Of a DNA stretch of 51,425 nt, positions 17,587 through 25,182 are shown one piece after another. Position numbers and translations under genes: made by a program. The stretch's first letter is position 1; each line of letters starts with the position of its first letter. Source of the DNA: Candidatus Binatia bacterium (GTDB lineage Bacteria; Eisenbacteria; RBG-16-71-46; SZUA-252); NCBI GenBank assembly GCA_035631035.1, contig DASQJL010000097.1:1-51425 (forward strand), given 5' to 3'. Under the pieces are notes generated by a model that was not told where the DNA came from, did no database searches, and saw nothing but the letters and a program-made list of their open reading frames with translations.

Positions 17587-17850
17587 ATGAAACGCTTCGG
17601 CCTCACCCTATATCGCCGGACGATGCTCGGCCTGACCGCGGCGGCGACGCTGCTGTTCGTGCCGCCGGCGCTGGGACAGGATTCCACTTCGGTCAGCACC
17701 AGCCACACGTCCATGACGACGAGCACGTCGTCGGAGTTCGTGTCGGATTGGCGGCTCTGGGCGCTGGTCGGGGCGGTCGTGCTGATCATCCTGATCATCG
17801 CTCTGACACGGAGAGGAAGCGGTGGAGACACCACGACGATCGTGAAATAG
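17587..17850 (+). CDS. Small secreted/anchored membrane protein, second tandem paralog
   Basis: An 87-aa paralog of the preceding gene, with a GAGGAGG ribosome-binding site. It has a signal peptide (LGLTAAATLLFVPPALGQ), a Ser/Thr-rich linker (STSVSTSHTSMTTSTSS) and then SDWRLWALVGAVVLIILIIA and the tail LTRRGSGGDTTTIVK. Alignment by eye shows the C-terminal 35 residues largely conserved between the two, while the linker differs in composition (Gly/Thr versus Ser/Thr). Gene duplication is clear. The function is unknown. Confidence 0.82.
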   Translation: MKRFGLTLYRRTMLGLTAAATLLFVPPALGQDSTSVSTSHTSMTTSTSSEFVSDWRLWALVGAVVLIILIIALTRRGSGGDTTTIVK

Positions 17851-17858
17851 ATCGCGTG

Positions 17859-17883
17859 CGCGGGTTTCGAAGGGGAACCCGCG
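17859..17883 (+). terminator. Hairpin directly after the second small membrane gene
   Basis: CGCGGGTT (17859-17866) pairs with AACCCGCG (17876-17883) around a 9-nt loop, 8 bp after the stop codon. There is no T-tract, so it may protect the mRNA 3' end or work with the stronger hairpin just downstream. Confidence 0.45.
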
Positions 17884-17904
17884 TCGCTCCCTGAACCAAG
17901 AGAC

Positions 17905-17938
17905 CGGCGGGCCCGCCCACGTGGGGGCCCGCCGTTTC
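17905..17938 (+). terminator. Strong intrinsic-type terminator hairpin
   Basis: A 10-bp GC-only stem (17905-17914 with 17925-17934) encloses a 10-nt loop that can itself pair, and TTTCGC follows. It closes the OmpA/small-membrane-protein transcript before the SIMPL gene. Confidence 0.6.
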
Positions 17939-17983
17939 GCTATACTCCCCGGCGCCGGAAGTGCAACTCCATGGGGGGTGACG

Positions 17984-18751
17984 ATGACCAACGAGGACGA
18001 CGCCGCGCGGCCGCGCGGGGGATGGCTGCCGTGGGCGGTGCTTTCGCTGGGGATCGCGCTGGCAGGGTGGTTCGTTGGGATGGGCGTCCAGAGCGTCCGC
18101 ACGGCCGACCGGTTCGTCAGCGTGAAAGGGGTGGCCGAGCGCGAGGTGAAGGCCGACCTGGCTCTCTGGCCGATTCAGCTCGCGGTGACCGACAACGATC
18201 TGGCGGCGGCGCAGACCCGGCTGGCCCAGAACGCGGCGCGGGTGGTGGCGTTCCTGCGCGAGAACGGCGTGGACTCGACCGAGATCGAGCTGCAGACGCT
18301 CCGCGTCACGGACATCATGGCCAATCCCTTCCGCGGCGAGCAGCGGGCGGGAACCCGCTTCATCCTGCAGCAGACCGTGAACGTCCGCTCCGACAATCCC
18401 GAGCGCGTGCAGGCGACCAGCCAGAAGGTGGGGGAGCTGGTGAACGCGGGCGTCGTCCTCACGTCGGGCCCGGAGTGGGGGCCAGGCGGGCCGAGCTATC
18501 TCTTCCGGAAGCTCAACGACCTGAAGCCGGCCATGATCGCGGAAGCCACCGCCCAGGCGCGGAAAGCGGCGGAGCAGTTCGCCAAGGACTCGAAGAGCGG
18601 CCTGGGCGGAATCCACCGGGCCAACCAGGGGGTGTTCGTGATCCTGCCGCGGGACGCGTCGGGCTCCGACCAGGGCCCGGCCATCGCCGAGGCGACGCAG
18701 ATGTACAAGATCGTGCGCGTGGTCTCGACGGTCGAATACCAGCTGCGCTAG
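17984..18751 (+). CDS. SIMPL-domain (DUF541) protein
   Basis: A 255-aa protein. The ATG at 17984 follows GGGGGGTG; an upstream in-frame extension runs through the terminator and is rejected. A cytoplasmic N-terminus leads to one transmembrane anchor (WAVLSLGIALAGWFVGMGV). The rest is a periplasmic SIMPL domain: FVSVKGVAEREVKADLALW near its start and a YKIVRVVSTVEYQL end. The family includes E. coli YggE, linked to oxidative stress, and proteins that bind kinase-like partners, but its chemistry is unknown. A TATACT hexamer at 17941-17946 may be its -10. It ends in a 4-bp convergent overlap with doxX. Confidence 0.9.
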   Translation: MTNEDDAARPRGGWLPWAVLSLGIALAGWFVGMGVQSVRTADRFVSVKGVAEREVKADLALWPIQLAVTDNDLAAAQTRLAQNAARVVAFLRENGVDSTEIELQTLRVTDIMANPFRGEQRAGTRFILQQTVNVRSDNPERVQATSQKVGELVNAGVVLTSGPEWGPGGPSYLFRKLNDLKPAMIAEATAQARKAAEQFAKDSKSGLGGIHRANQGVFVILPRDASGSDQGPAIAEATQMYKIVRVVSTVEYQLR

Positions 18752-19167
18752 AGGCGCCTTCGCCCGGCGCGGCCGCGCAGGATCAGGGTGTCGAGCGCGT
18801 AGTGACCGCCTCCGGTCAGCGTGAGCGTCACGAAGGGCACCAGGTAGACCAGTGCGAGCTCCTTGTCGGAGTAGCTTCCCGGCCCGTTCTGCACGAACGC
18901 GGCCACGAGGAGGAAGAAGATGATCGGTCCTGCCGCCAGGCGCGTGGCGACGCCCAGGATGACCGCCGCGGCGCAGACCACCTCGGCGAACAGGACCAGC
19001 GAAAAGCTGACCTGGGAGCCGAGACCGATCGGATTGGCGAAGGTCGAGGCGCGCTCCGACCAGTGGAGCAGCTTGGGGAGTCCGTGACCGAAGAGAAGCA
19101 GGGCGCCCGCGCCCACGCGGAGCAGCAGGAGGCCGATCGAGGTCAGATGATCCTTGGTCCGTCGCAT
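18748..19167 (-). CDS. DoxX family membrane protein
   Basis: A 139-aa protein with four hydrophobic helices and an AAAGGAG site. The DoxX hallmark is present: LLRVGAGALLLFGHGLPKLL in helix 1, LVLFAEVVCAAAVILGVATRLAA in helix 2, then FVQNG and LALVYLVPFVTLTLTGGGHYALD. DoxX proteins are small membrane proteins. Some support thiosulfate:quinone oxidoreduction or redox homeostasis in complex with SodA-type partners; most are uncharacterised. It is divergent from the epimerase gene with a 29-bp gap, so the promoters overlap. Confidence 0.9.
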   Translation of the reverse strand: MRRTKDHLTSIGLLLLRVGAGALLLFGHGLPKLLHWSERASTFANPIGLGSQVSFSLVLFAEVVCAAAVILGVATRLAAGPIIFFLLVAAFVQNGPGSYSDKELALVYLVPFVTLTLTGGGHYALDTLILRGRAGRRRL

Positions 19168-19196
19168 GCCGCTCCTTTCGAGAAGGGAAGCCGCCG

Positions 19197-20144
19197 ATGA
19201 ACGAACGGAATGATAGCCGAAGCGGGGCCGTCCTATTGACGGGAGGTAGCGGATTCGTGGGAAGCCGCGTGGCGCGGCGCCTGGTCGCGGCGGGACGGCG
19301 CGTGCTGGCGATCGTGCGCGCGAAGGGGGCGGCCCCCGAGCTGGCCGATCCCGCTCTCGCCGGCTGGATCGAAGAAGTCGAGGGCGACTTTACCCGCCCC
19401 GAAATCGCCGGGCCGGCGGCCGCGGGCGCCGCCGCCGTGGTCCACTGCGCCGCCACGGGCGGGCCCGACATCGAGGCGGCGCGGCGCGTGAACGCGGAAG
19501 GAACCCGCGCCATGGTCGAGGCGGCCGAGCGGGCGGGCGTCCGGCGCTACGTGCAGATCTCGACCCTCTCGGTCTATGCGCGCGGCCCGGAGGGCACGCT
19601 CGACGAGGAGGCGCCGCTCAAGGAGGAGGGGGATCCTTACGGCCTCACCAAGGCCGAAGCGGATCGCGTCGTGCTGGCGGCGATGGAGCGCGGGCTGCCG
19701 GCCGTGATTCTGCGTCCGGGGGCCATCCTGGGCGCGCACCGGACCTCCACCTGGGCGGTCACGGTGCCCTCGCGCATTCGCGACCGCCAGATGAAGCTGC
19801 GAGGCGACGGGCGCGAGATCATCCCGTGGGTGCACGTCGAGGACCTGGCCGAGGCGGTGCTGCTGGCCCTCGACGACGATCGCGCCGTGGGGCGCGTCTA
19901 CAACGTGACCGACGGCGACATGACGTGGCGCGGATACACCGACCAGGTCCGCGGCTGGTTCGGCACGGCGCCCCTGGAGGAGATCCCCGTCGCGGAGTTC
20001 GGCGGCTACTGGATGGGCCGCTTCGACGCCTCCCGCATCCGGCGCGAGCTGGGGTACCGGCCGCGCCATGGATACGACGAGGGGATGGCGGAAGCGGCCG
20101 CGCACTGGGCGCGCGAGCGCTCCCGCGAGCAGCCTTCCCGCTGA
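19197..20144 (+). CDS. NAD-dependent epimerase/dehydratase family protein
   Basis: A 315-aa short-chain (extended SDR) enzyme. The Rossmann motif LLTGGSGFVGSRVARRL lies at residues about 13-29, the catalytic Tyr148-xxx-Lys152 in DPYGLTKAEAD, and an active-site Ser in QISTLSVYA. The C-terminal part (PWVHVEDLAEAVLLALDD, YNVTDGD) is typical of the sugar-epimerase/3-beta-HSD-like group. The substrate could be a nucleotide sugar or a steroid- or terpenoid-like alcohol; the sequence does not decide. It is convergent with the lipoprotein gene. Confidence 0.88.
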   Translation: MNERNDSRSGAVLLTGGSGFVGSRVARRLVAAGRRVLAIVRAKGAAPELADPALAGWIEEVEGDFTRPEIAGPAAAGAAAVVHCAATGGPDIEAARRVNAEGTRAMVEAAERAGVRRYVQISTLSVYARGPEGTLDEEAPLKEEGDPYGLTKAEADRVVLAAMERGLPAVILRPGAILGAHRTSTWAVTVPSRIRDRQMKLRGDGREIIPWVHVEDLAEAVLLALDDDRAVGRVYNVTDGDMTWRGYTDQVRGWFGTAPLEEIPVAEFGGYWMGRFDASRIRRELGYRPRHGYDEGMAEAAAHWARERSREQPSR

Positions 20145-20163
20145 GCCCGGGGGCGCGGGCCGA

Positions 20164-20532
20164 TCAGCGCTCCCTGCGCGCCGCTTCCTCGATGGCGGCC
20201 CCCGCCTCGTCGTGGAACGTGAAGACCGAGTGGAAGGTCCCCTCGACGCCTACCTCGGCGCCTTCGCGCGGGACGCCGTGCTTCGACACGACGAGGATCG
20301 TCCCGGTCCCGTCGTTCAAGCGGTAGGCTCCGTACCCCAGCAGCCCCACCGACGTGGTCACCTTGCCCGCGACGCGAACCACCGTGTTGTCGAAACGGCC
20401 GGGATCGTCGAGCAGCGTCTTGATCTCGGTCGCGCCTCCCTTGCAGCCGGCGATACCCAGGACCAGGGCGAAGAGAAGCGCTGCGAGCACCGCGCCGTGG
20501 CGCGGGCGGAACCGAACGTACGGCGTCTTCAT
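20164..20532 (-). CDS. Lipoprotein with an OB-fold-like domain
   Basis: A 122-aa protein; the ATG at 20532 follows GGAGG. The signal ends in a lipobox, LGIAGC, so it should be lipidated at Cys30. The mature part (IKTLLDDPGRFDNTVVRVAGKVT ... YRLNDGTGTILVVSKHGVP) resembles tRNA_anti-like or NirD/YgiW-type OB-folds in small secreted proteins, with a conserved VRVAGKV strand and DGTG turn. It probably binds a small ligand or a partner rather than acting as an enzyme. It lies 35 bp downstream of the EamA transporter and is likely co-transcribed. Confidence 0.82.
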   Translation of the reverse strand: MKTPYVRFRPRHGAVLAALLFALVLGIAGCKGGATEIKTLLDDPGRFDNTVVRVAGKVTTSVGLLGYGAYRLNDGTGTILVVSKHGVPREGAEVGVEGTFHSVFTFHDEAGAAIEEAARRER

Positions 20533-20567
20533 GACACCTCCATGGGTCGTCGCCGGGACGGCGGCCT

Positions 20568-21464
20568 TCATCGCCGCCCGACGAACAACGTGAGCGACAC
20601 ACCCGCGAGAACGAGCGCGGCGCCGAGGATGGTTCCGGGGCCGGGTGCCTCGGCGCGGATCGCCGCGCCGAGGAACACCGCGATCACCGGGATGACCAGC
20701 GACATCGCGTTGACGCTCGTGACCTTCCACTTCGTGAGGAGCCAGCCGAAGAGCGCATAGGCGATCAGGTTCCCCGTCGCGATCAGATAGAGGATCGGCG
20801 CCCATCCCGCGGTGCCGCGCGGAAGGGTCCAACGCTCGCCCAGCGCAAGGCTCACGGCGCAGCATACCGCGAGGCCCACCGCGGAGCCGAGCGCGTTCGC
20901 GGGCCAGGTGGATTGGGGCGGCCCCAGTTTCAGCGCCACCGCCGAGAGCGCGGCCGCGATCGCGCCCACGAAGACGGCCGCCAGGGCGAGCGGGGGGCCG
21001 CCTCCCGACAGCTCGCCGGAGAAGACCAGGGCGACGCCCGCCAGCCCGATCAACGCGCCCCAGATCTCGTGGGACCGGAGCCGCTGGAGGCCCAGCCGCG
21101 CGACCGCGATCACCGTGATCAGCGGGATCGTGGCATAGAGGATCGAAGCCGTGCCGCTCGAGACTTGGACCTCGCCGCGGTAGAGGAGGGCGAAGTTCAG
21201 GCCGTAGTTCAGGAATCCGTAGAGAAGAGCCGCGCCGAGCGCGGCGCCGCGGGGCCAGGGCGCGCGGGAGAGAAGCGCGATCAGGAAGTAGAGCGGCGTC
21301 GCGATGGAGAGCCGCACCACCGCCGACCAGACCGGCGCCACCGATTCGTTGCCGATCCGGATCGCGAGGAACGTGCTCCCCCAGACCAGGCACATCACGG
21401 CGAAGCTCGCGTAGGTGGCGGGGCTGCGGTCCTCGGCGGGCGCGACCGCGGTCTCGGGTCTCAT
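20568..21464 (-). CDS. EamA/DMT-superfamily transporter
   Basis: A 298-aa inner-membrane protein with ten predicted helices in two EamA repeats. The N-terminal half holds FAVMCLVWGSTFLAIRIG, the conserved WGSTF of DMT permeases, and the second half holds LYLIATGNLIAYALFGWLL and VIPVIAVFLGAAI. The family exports amino acids, nucleotides or other metabolites; the substrate is not predictable. The start at 21464 precedes conserved helix 1. It heads a two-gene unit with the lipoprotein. Confidence 0.9.
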   Translation of the reverse strand: MRPETAVAPAEDRSPATYASFAVMCLVWGSTFLAIRIGNESVAPVWSAVVRLSIATPLYFLIALLSRAPWPRGAALGAALLYGFLNYGLNFALLYRGEVQVSSGTASILYATIPLITVIAVARLGLQRLRSHEIWGALIGLAGVALVFSGELSGGGPPLALAAVFVGAIAAALSAVALKLGPPQSTWPANALGSAVGLAVCCAVSLALGERWTLPRGTAGWAPILYLIATGNLIAYALFGWLLTKWKVTSVNAMSLVIPVIAVFLGAAIRAEAPGPGTILGAALVLAGVSLTLFVGRR

Positions 21465-21521
21465 GGTGGCGCATCTTGACAGAGGGGAGCGCCGGAGGAA
21501 ACCCGCGGGGGGAAACGGAAT

Positions 21522-21549
21522 CGGGCCGGCCCCGGGAGGGGCCGGCCCG
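21522..21549 (-). terminator. 12-bp perfect hairpin terminator
   Basis: CGGGCCGGCCCC (21522-21533) and GGGGCCGGCCCG (21538-21549) form a perfect 12-bp stem with a 4-nt loop, 16 bp past the stop of the leftward gene at 21566. ATTCCGTTTCC follows on the minus strand. Confidence 0.65.
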
Positions 21550-21565
21550 TCGGGGGCGGGGACGG

Positions 21566-21979
21566 TTACGGACGGAACGTGACCTGCGTTCCCTTGCTGT
21601 CGAGCAGGTTCACGCGCGGAACCTGCTTGTCGTCGATGGACATCGAGAGCCGCGGCGTCTCGGACGCGTCGAGGAAGTCGAACTCGGGCCCCTTCGCGGT
21701 GACGCCGATATTCGCGCGAAGCTTCCCCTTTTCGTCCAGCATCGTGATGGCGGGGCCATCATCGGCCATGCCCAGGATCATCCGCGTAGTTCCGTTCGCG
21801 TCCTTGATGAGCAGCAGATCGGTCTCCAGCGTCTTCCGGGGAGCGCTCATGCCGATGCACAGCGCCGCCGCGCTGGCCAGGACCAGGATCGCGCCGCCAA
21901 GCCGATAGCGGCGATTCTGCCGCTCCAGCCGTCCGATCCGCTGTTCGAGAGAATGCTCCGTCGTCGATTCCTCCTGCAT
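21566..21979 (-). CDS. Membrane-anchored protein with coiled coil, unknown family
   Basis: A 137-aa protein starting at ATG 21979 after AAGGGGG. The N-terminus (SLEQRIGRLERQNRRY) is a short coiled coil. One transmembrane helix follows (GGAILVLASAAALCIGM). The exported part (about 50-137) is a chain of beta-strand pairs with a repeating pattern: LLIKDANGTTRMILGM, ITMLDEKGKLRANIGV, FDFLDASETPRLSMSI and VNLLDSKGTQVTF. Each unit reads as strand-D-x-x-G-strand, so I describe it as a four-unit beta repeat. The pattern recurs in hypothetical bacterial proteins of unknown role. Confidence 0.75.
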   Translation of the reverse strand: MQEESTTEHSLEQRIGRLERQNRRYRLGGAILVLASAAALCIGMSAPRKTLETDLLLIKDANGTTRMILGMADDGPAITMLDEKGKLRANIGVTAKGPEFDFLDASETPRLSMSIDDKQVPRVNLLDSKGTQVTFRP

Positions 21980-22283
21980 GCACCGCCCCCTTCGATTCGA
22001 GTGGGAAGTTTCGAACCCTGGTCGCGTCGAGCCACGCGAGGAACGTCGCGCGCGGCACGGCGACAGCAATGAATCGGCAGGAGGGGCGGAAAGTTTAGGC
22101 GCTTTCGGTCCGCGGGTGCGCGGACGGACGCGCCGCGCGCCCTGGCAACCCATGTTCCGGCAACTTCTTGCGGCCTCAAGTCGGGGCCCATTCGCGCCGA
22201 TACTCTGGGCATAGGAAGGGATCCACTCCAGGGAGGCGCCTCCGCTGATTTCCCGACGCTACATCCAGATCGTCCTGTTCCGC
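21980..22283. other. Divergent intergenic region (304 bp)
   Basis: This gap lies between the leftward beta-repeat protein and the rightward membrane protein. GATACT at 22199-22204 could be a rightward -10, but no -35 is evident at normal spacing. GGGAGG at 22231-22236 lies 8 nt before an in-frame CTG (22245) and may mark the true start of the next gene. Confidence 0.3.
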
Positions 22284-23063
22284 GTGACGCTTGCGGTGCT
22301 CGCGCTGCTCGTCGCCGCGCGCGCGGGTCACGAGCAGCGGAGCCAGCTGCCCGCGTGGCCGCTCGCGGCGCTCTTCGCCGCGACCGCGGCGGCGCTCGCG
22401 ATCTGGCCTCTCCTCGTCCCGTCGCGTCCGCGCATCCTCGCGCCGCATTCGCTGGCTCCGGCGTTCTACATCGCGGGGATGTTCCTGCTGCCGCCTGCCG
22501 CGCTCGTCGCGATGGTCGCCTTCGCGATCACCCTCTCCGACCTGATCCGCGGCATCCGCGCCTACCGGATCGTCTTCAACCTTTCGACGGCCATCCTCGC
22601 CTACGTCGCCCCGGCGCTCCTCTTCTCGCTGGGTCCGCGGCCGGCGGAGATCATGTTCCAGCCGGCCGCACGCGCGGCGCTCGAGCTGATGATCGCCGCC
22701 TCGGCGGTGACGCTGCACCTCCTCCTGCGCAGTGTGGCGCTGCGGCTGGAGCACGGCGAGGAAACGCCCCGGTGGGGCGCGTTCGAGGGGGCCACCCTGA
22801 TCGAGGCCGTCTACGGTCTCGTCCTCTCGGTGACCATCCTGGTATTGGCCCGGATCCATCCGGCGCTCCTCACCGTCGTGTACGTTCAGCTGGGGATCAC
22901 GACCTGGCTGGTGCGGCGCTATCGCTCGTACGTGGTGGAGCTGCGGGAGGAGGCGGACCGGCCGAAGCGGCGCCTGAAAGCGATCGGGGAGCGCGCGAGC
23001 GACGGCGCGCGGCGGGAAGATGCGGGACGCTGGTGGGGCAAGCGCGCGAGCGGCTCGCGCTAG
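22284..23063 (+). CDS. Integral membrane protein of unknown function
   Basis: A protein of 259 aa from a GTG that has no ribosome-binding site. An in-frame CTG at 22245 preceded by GGGAGG would add 13 residues (ISRRYIQIVLFR). It has six or seven hydrophobic helices (for example WPLAALFAATAAALAIWPLL, FYIAGMFLLPPAALVAMVAFAI, YGLVLSVTILVLARIHPALL), a topology reminiscent of MASE-type sensor input domains. The C-terminal 45 residues are strongly basic and acidic (REEADRPKRRLKAIGERA). No output domain follows, so it is not a complete signalling protein. Convergent with ispG. Confidence 0.72.
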   Translation: MTLAVLALLVAARAGHEQRSQLPAWPLAALFAATAAALAIWPLLVPSRPRILAPHSLAPAFYIAGMFLLPPAALVAMVAFAITLSDLIRGIRAYRIVFNLSTAILAYVAPALLFSLGPRPAEIMFQPAARAALELMIAASAVTLHLLLRSVALRLEHGEETPRWGAFEGATLIEAVYGLVLSVTILVLARIHPALLTVVYVQLGITTWLVRRYRSYVVELREEADRPKRRLKAIGERASDGARREDAGRWWGKRASGSR

Positions 23064-23069
23064 CCGGCG

Positions 23070-24341
23070 TCAGCGGGGCGCGGCCGTCCGGCCGTAGCGG
23101 TCTTCGACGTACGCATCCACGAGATCGAGGAACTCCTCGGCGATGCGGGGCCCGGAGAGGGTGGTCTTGAGCGACCCGTCCACGAAGACGGGGGCCTTCG
23201 GATGCTCCCCGGTTCCCGGAAGCGAGATGCCGATGTCGGCGTGCCGGGACTCCCCGGGGCCGTTCACGACGCATCCCATCACCGCCACCCGAAGCTCTTC
23301 CGAGCCGGGGTAGCGCTCCCGCCACACCGGCATCCGCTCGCGCAGCCGGTCGTTCACCCGCTCCGCCAGCTCCTGGAAGAAGATGCTCGTGGTGCGCCCG
23401 CACCCGGGGCAGGAGGTGACCTGCGGCGCGAAGGCGCGAAGGTCGAGCGACTGGAGGATCTGCTGGCAGAGGTGCACCTCTTCCCGCCGGTCGCCTCCGG
23501 GCGTGGGGGTGAGGCTCGCGCGGATCGTGTCGCCGATCCCGTCGAGGAGCAGCACGGCCAGCCCCGCCGTCGAGGCGACGACCCCCTTCATCCCCATGCC
23601 GGCCTCGGTGAGGCCCAGGTGGAGCGCATAGTCCGTCTCGGCCGCCAGGCGCCGGTAGATCGCGATCAGGTCGCGCACGCCGGAGACCTTGGCCGAGAGG
23701 ACGATCGCGTCGTGCGGCTGTCCGAATTCCTCGGCCAGCGCGGCCGAGCGGACGGCGCTCTGGAACATCGCGTCCAGGGTGACCTCCCGGTCGGGGCGCG
23801 GAGCGGCGCTCCTTGCGTTCTCGTCCATGAGCGCGGTCAGGAGCTCGCGGTCCAGCGAGCCCCAGTTCACGCCGATCCGAACCGGCTTCTGGTGCTCCAC
23901 CGCGGCCTGGATGATCCGCTGGAAGTGCTCGTCGTGCCGCTTGCCCGCCCCCACGTTGCCCGGATTGATGCGGTACTTGTCGAGCGCCCGGGCGCAGTCG
24001 GGATGCTCCGCCAGGAGGAGATGCCCGCTGAAATGGAAATCGCCCACGATCGGCGTCGCGTGCCCGGCGTCGCGGACGCGGCCCACCATCTCGGGCACCG
24101 CCTTCGCGGCCTCGGGGGTGTTCACCGTGACGCGCACCAGCTCCGAGCCCGCCTCGGCCAGCGCGATCACCTGCGCGGCGGTGGAGGCGGCGTCGGCGGT
24201 CTCGGTGTTGGTCATCGACTGGACCGCGACGGGACGGCAGGCGCCGATCGTGACCGATCCGATCCGGACCTCGGTGGAGCGGCGGCGCGGACGGGCGGTG
24301 TCCTGGGAAGGCTCGGAGGGCGTCAGGCGGATGAGGGGCAT
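23070..24341 (-). CDS. ispG: (E)-4-hydroxy-3-methylbut-2-enyl-diphosphate synthase
   Basis: A 423-aa enzyme of the non-mevalonate (MEP) isoprenoid pathway. It converts 2-C-methylerythritol 2,4-cyclodiphosphate to HMBPP with a [4Fe-4S] cluster and reduced flavodoxin or ferredoxin. The TIM-barrel part includes [58 protein letters not shown] and [11 protein letters not shown]. The C-terminal cluster domain has SCPGCGRTT and [11 protein letters not shown], which carry the cluster cysteines. The chosen ATG matches a leaderless promoter (24349-24377); a longer upstream frame is rejected for that reason. Isoprenoid precursors made here supply the menaquinone side chain added by menA nearby. Confidence 0.96.
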   Translation of the reverse strand: MPLIRLTPSEPSQDTARPRRRSTEVRIGSVTIGACRPVAVQSMTNTETADAASTAAQVIALAEAGSELVRVTVNTPEAAKAVPEMVGRVRDAGHATPIVGDFHFSGHLLLAEHPDCARALDKYRINPGNVGAGKRHDEHFQRIIQAAVEHQKPVRIGVNWGSLDRELLTALMDENARSAAPRPDREVTLDAMFQSAVRSAALAEEFGQPHDAIVLSAKVSGVRDLIAIYRRLAAETDYALHLGLTEAGMGMKGVVASTAGLAVLLLDGIGDTIRASLTPTPGGDRREEVHLCQQILQSLDLRAFAPQVTSCPGCGRTTSIFFQELAERVNDRLRERMPVWRERYPGSEELRVAVMGCVVNGPGESRHADIGISLPGTGEHPKAPVFVDGSLKTTLSGPRIAEEFLDLVDAYVEDRYGRTAAPR

Positions 24342-24348
24342 CGCGTCT

Positions 24349-24377
24349 AGTCTAGCGCCCGGAGGGGGCGGGGTCAA
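24349..24377 (-). promoter_or_regulatory. Leaderless promoter of ispG
   Basis: On the minus strand, TTGACC (24377-24372), 17 nt and TAGACT (24354-24349) are followed by exactly 7 nt and the ispG ATG. The predicted transcription start falls on or within one base of the A of ATG, and there is no Shine-Dalgarno sequence. Confidence 0.75.
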
Positions 24378-24422
24378 AGGAGCGGCGCCTGCCGGCGCGT
24401 CCGGCACGGCTCCGCCTGATGG

Positions 24423-24428
24423 TACACT
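24423..24428 (+). promoter_or_regulatory. -10 element of a leaderless ubiE promoter
   Basis: TACACT is followed by 7 nt (CCGCCGC) and the ubiE ATG at 24436. The -35 position (about 24400-24405, TCCGGC) is poor, so the promoter may be weak or need an activator. The spacing matches the ispG, nicO and fbaB cases. Confidence 0.55.
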
Positions 24429-24435
24429 CCGCCGC

Positions 24436-25182
24436 ATGCCCGCCGCCGCCGAAGTCCGATCCATGTTCGCCTCGGTCGCGCGCTCCTACGACCGCGCGAA
24501 CCAGGTGCTCTCGCTGGGGATGCACCATCGCTGGCGCCGCGCCGCCGTGCTCGCGAGCGGGGCGAAGCCCGGGGACCGAGTCCTCGACTGCGCGACTGGT
24601 ACCGGGGACCTCGCGATCGAGTTCCGCCGCGCCGTGGGCCCCGGGGGCGAGGTGATCGGCGCCGATTTCTGCGAGGAGATGCTCGCGCTCGGTCCCGCCA
24701 AGGCGGAGCGCGCCGGAGCCCCCGTGCGCTTCGAAGTCGCCGACCTCCTCGCGCTACCGTACGCCGACCGCTCCTTCGACGTGGTCTCGGTGGCGTTCGG
24801 GATCCGCAACGTCGAGGACCCCGAGCGCGGGATCCGCGAGATGGCGCGGGTGACGCGACCCGGCGGGCGTGTCGTGGTGCTCGAGTTCGGCCAGCCGGGC
24901 GGCGCGCTGTTCGGCCCTCTGTTCCGCTGGTACAGCCGCGCCGTGCTGCCGCGCGTCGGCGGCTGGATCAGCGGCCGGCGGGCGGCCTACGAATACCTCG
25001 ATCGCACCGCGTCGCGCTTTCCGGCCGGGGAGGCCTTCACCGCGCTCCTGCGCTCGACGGGGCTCTTCCGCGACGTGCGCGCGCGGGCCCTCACGGGGGG
25101 CGTGGCGTACGTGTACGTGGGGGAGGTCGCTCCGGTCGGGAGCCCGGCGAAGACTCCGACCGTGGAGGTTCCGGCCCGATGA
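24436..25182 (+). CDS. ubiE: Demethylmenaquinone methyltransferase (UbiE/MenG)
   Basis: A 248-aa SAM-dependent methyltransferase for the last step of menaquinone synthesis. Signature blocks are present: [26 protein letters not shown] at the N-terminus, motif [24 protein letters not shown], the UbiE-specific [14 protein letters not shown], and [17 protein letters not shown]. The C-terminus continues with the [17 protein letters not shown] region. As no ubiquinone genes are present and the men genes are adjacent, the menaquinone role is favoured. It is divergent from ispG (94 bp between start codons) and overlaps the thioesterase by ATGA. Confidence 0.95.
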   Translation: MPAAAEVRSMFASVARSYDRANQVLSLGMHHRWRRAAVLASGAKPGDRVLDCATGTGDLAIEFRRAVGPGGEVIGADFCEEMLALGPAKAERAGAPVRFEVADLLALPYADRSFDVVSVAFGIRNVEDPERGIREMARVTRPGGRVVVLEFGQPGGALFGPLFRWYSRAVLPRVGGWISGRRAAYEYLDRTASRFPAGEAFTALLRSTGLFRDVRARALTGGVAYVYVGEVAPVGSPAKTPTVEVPAR

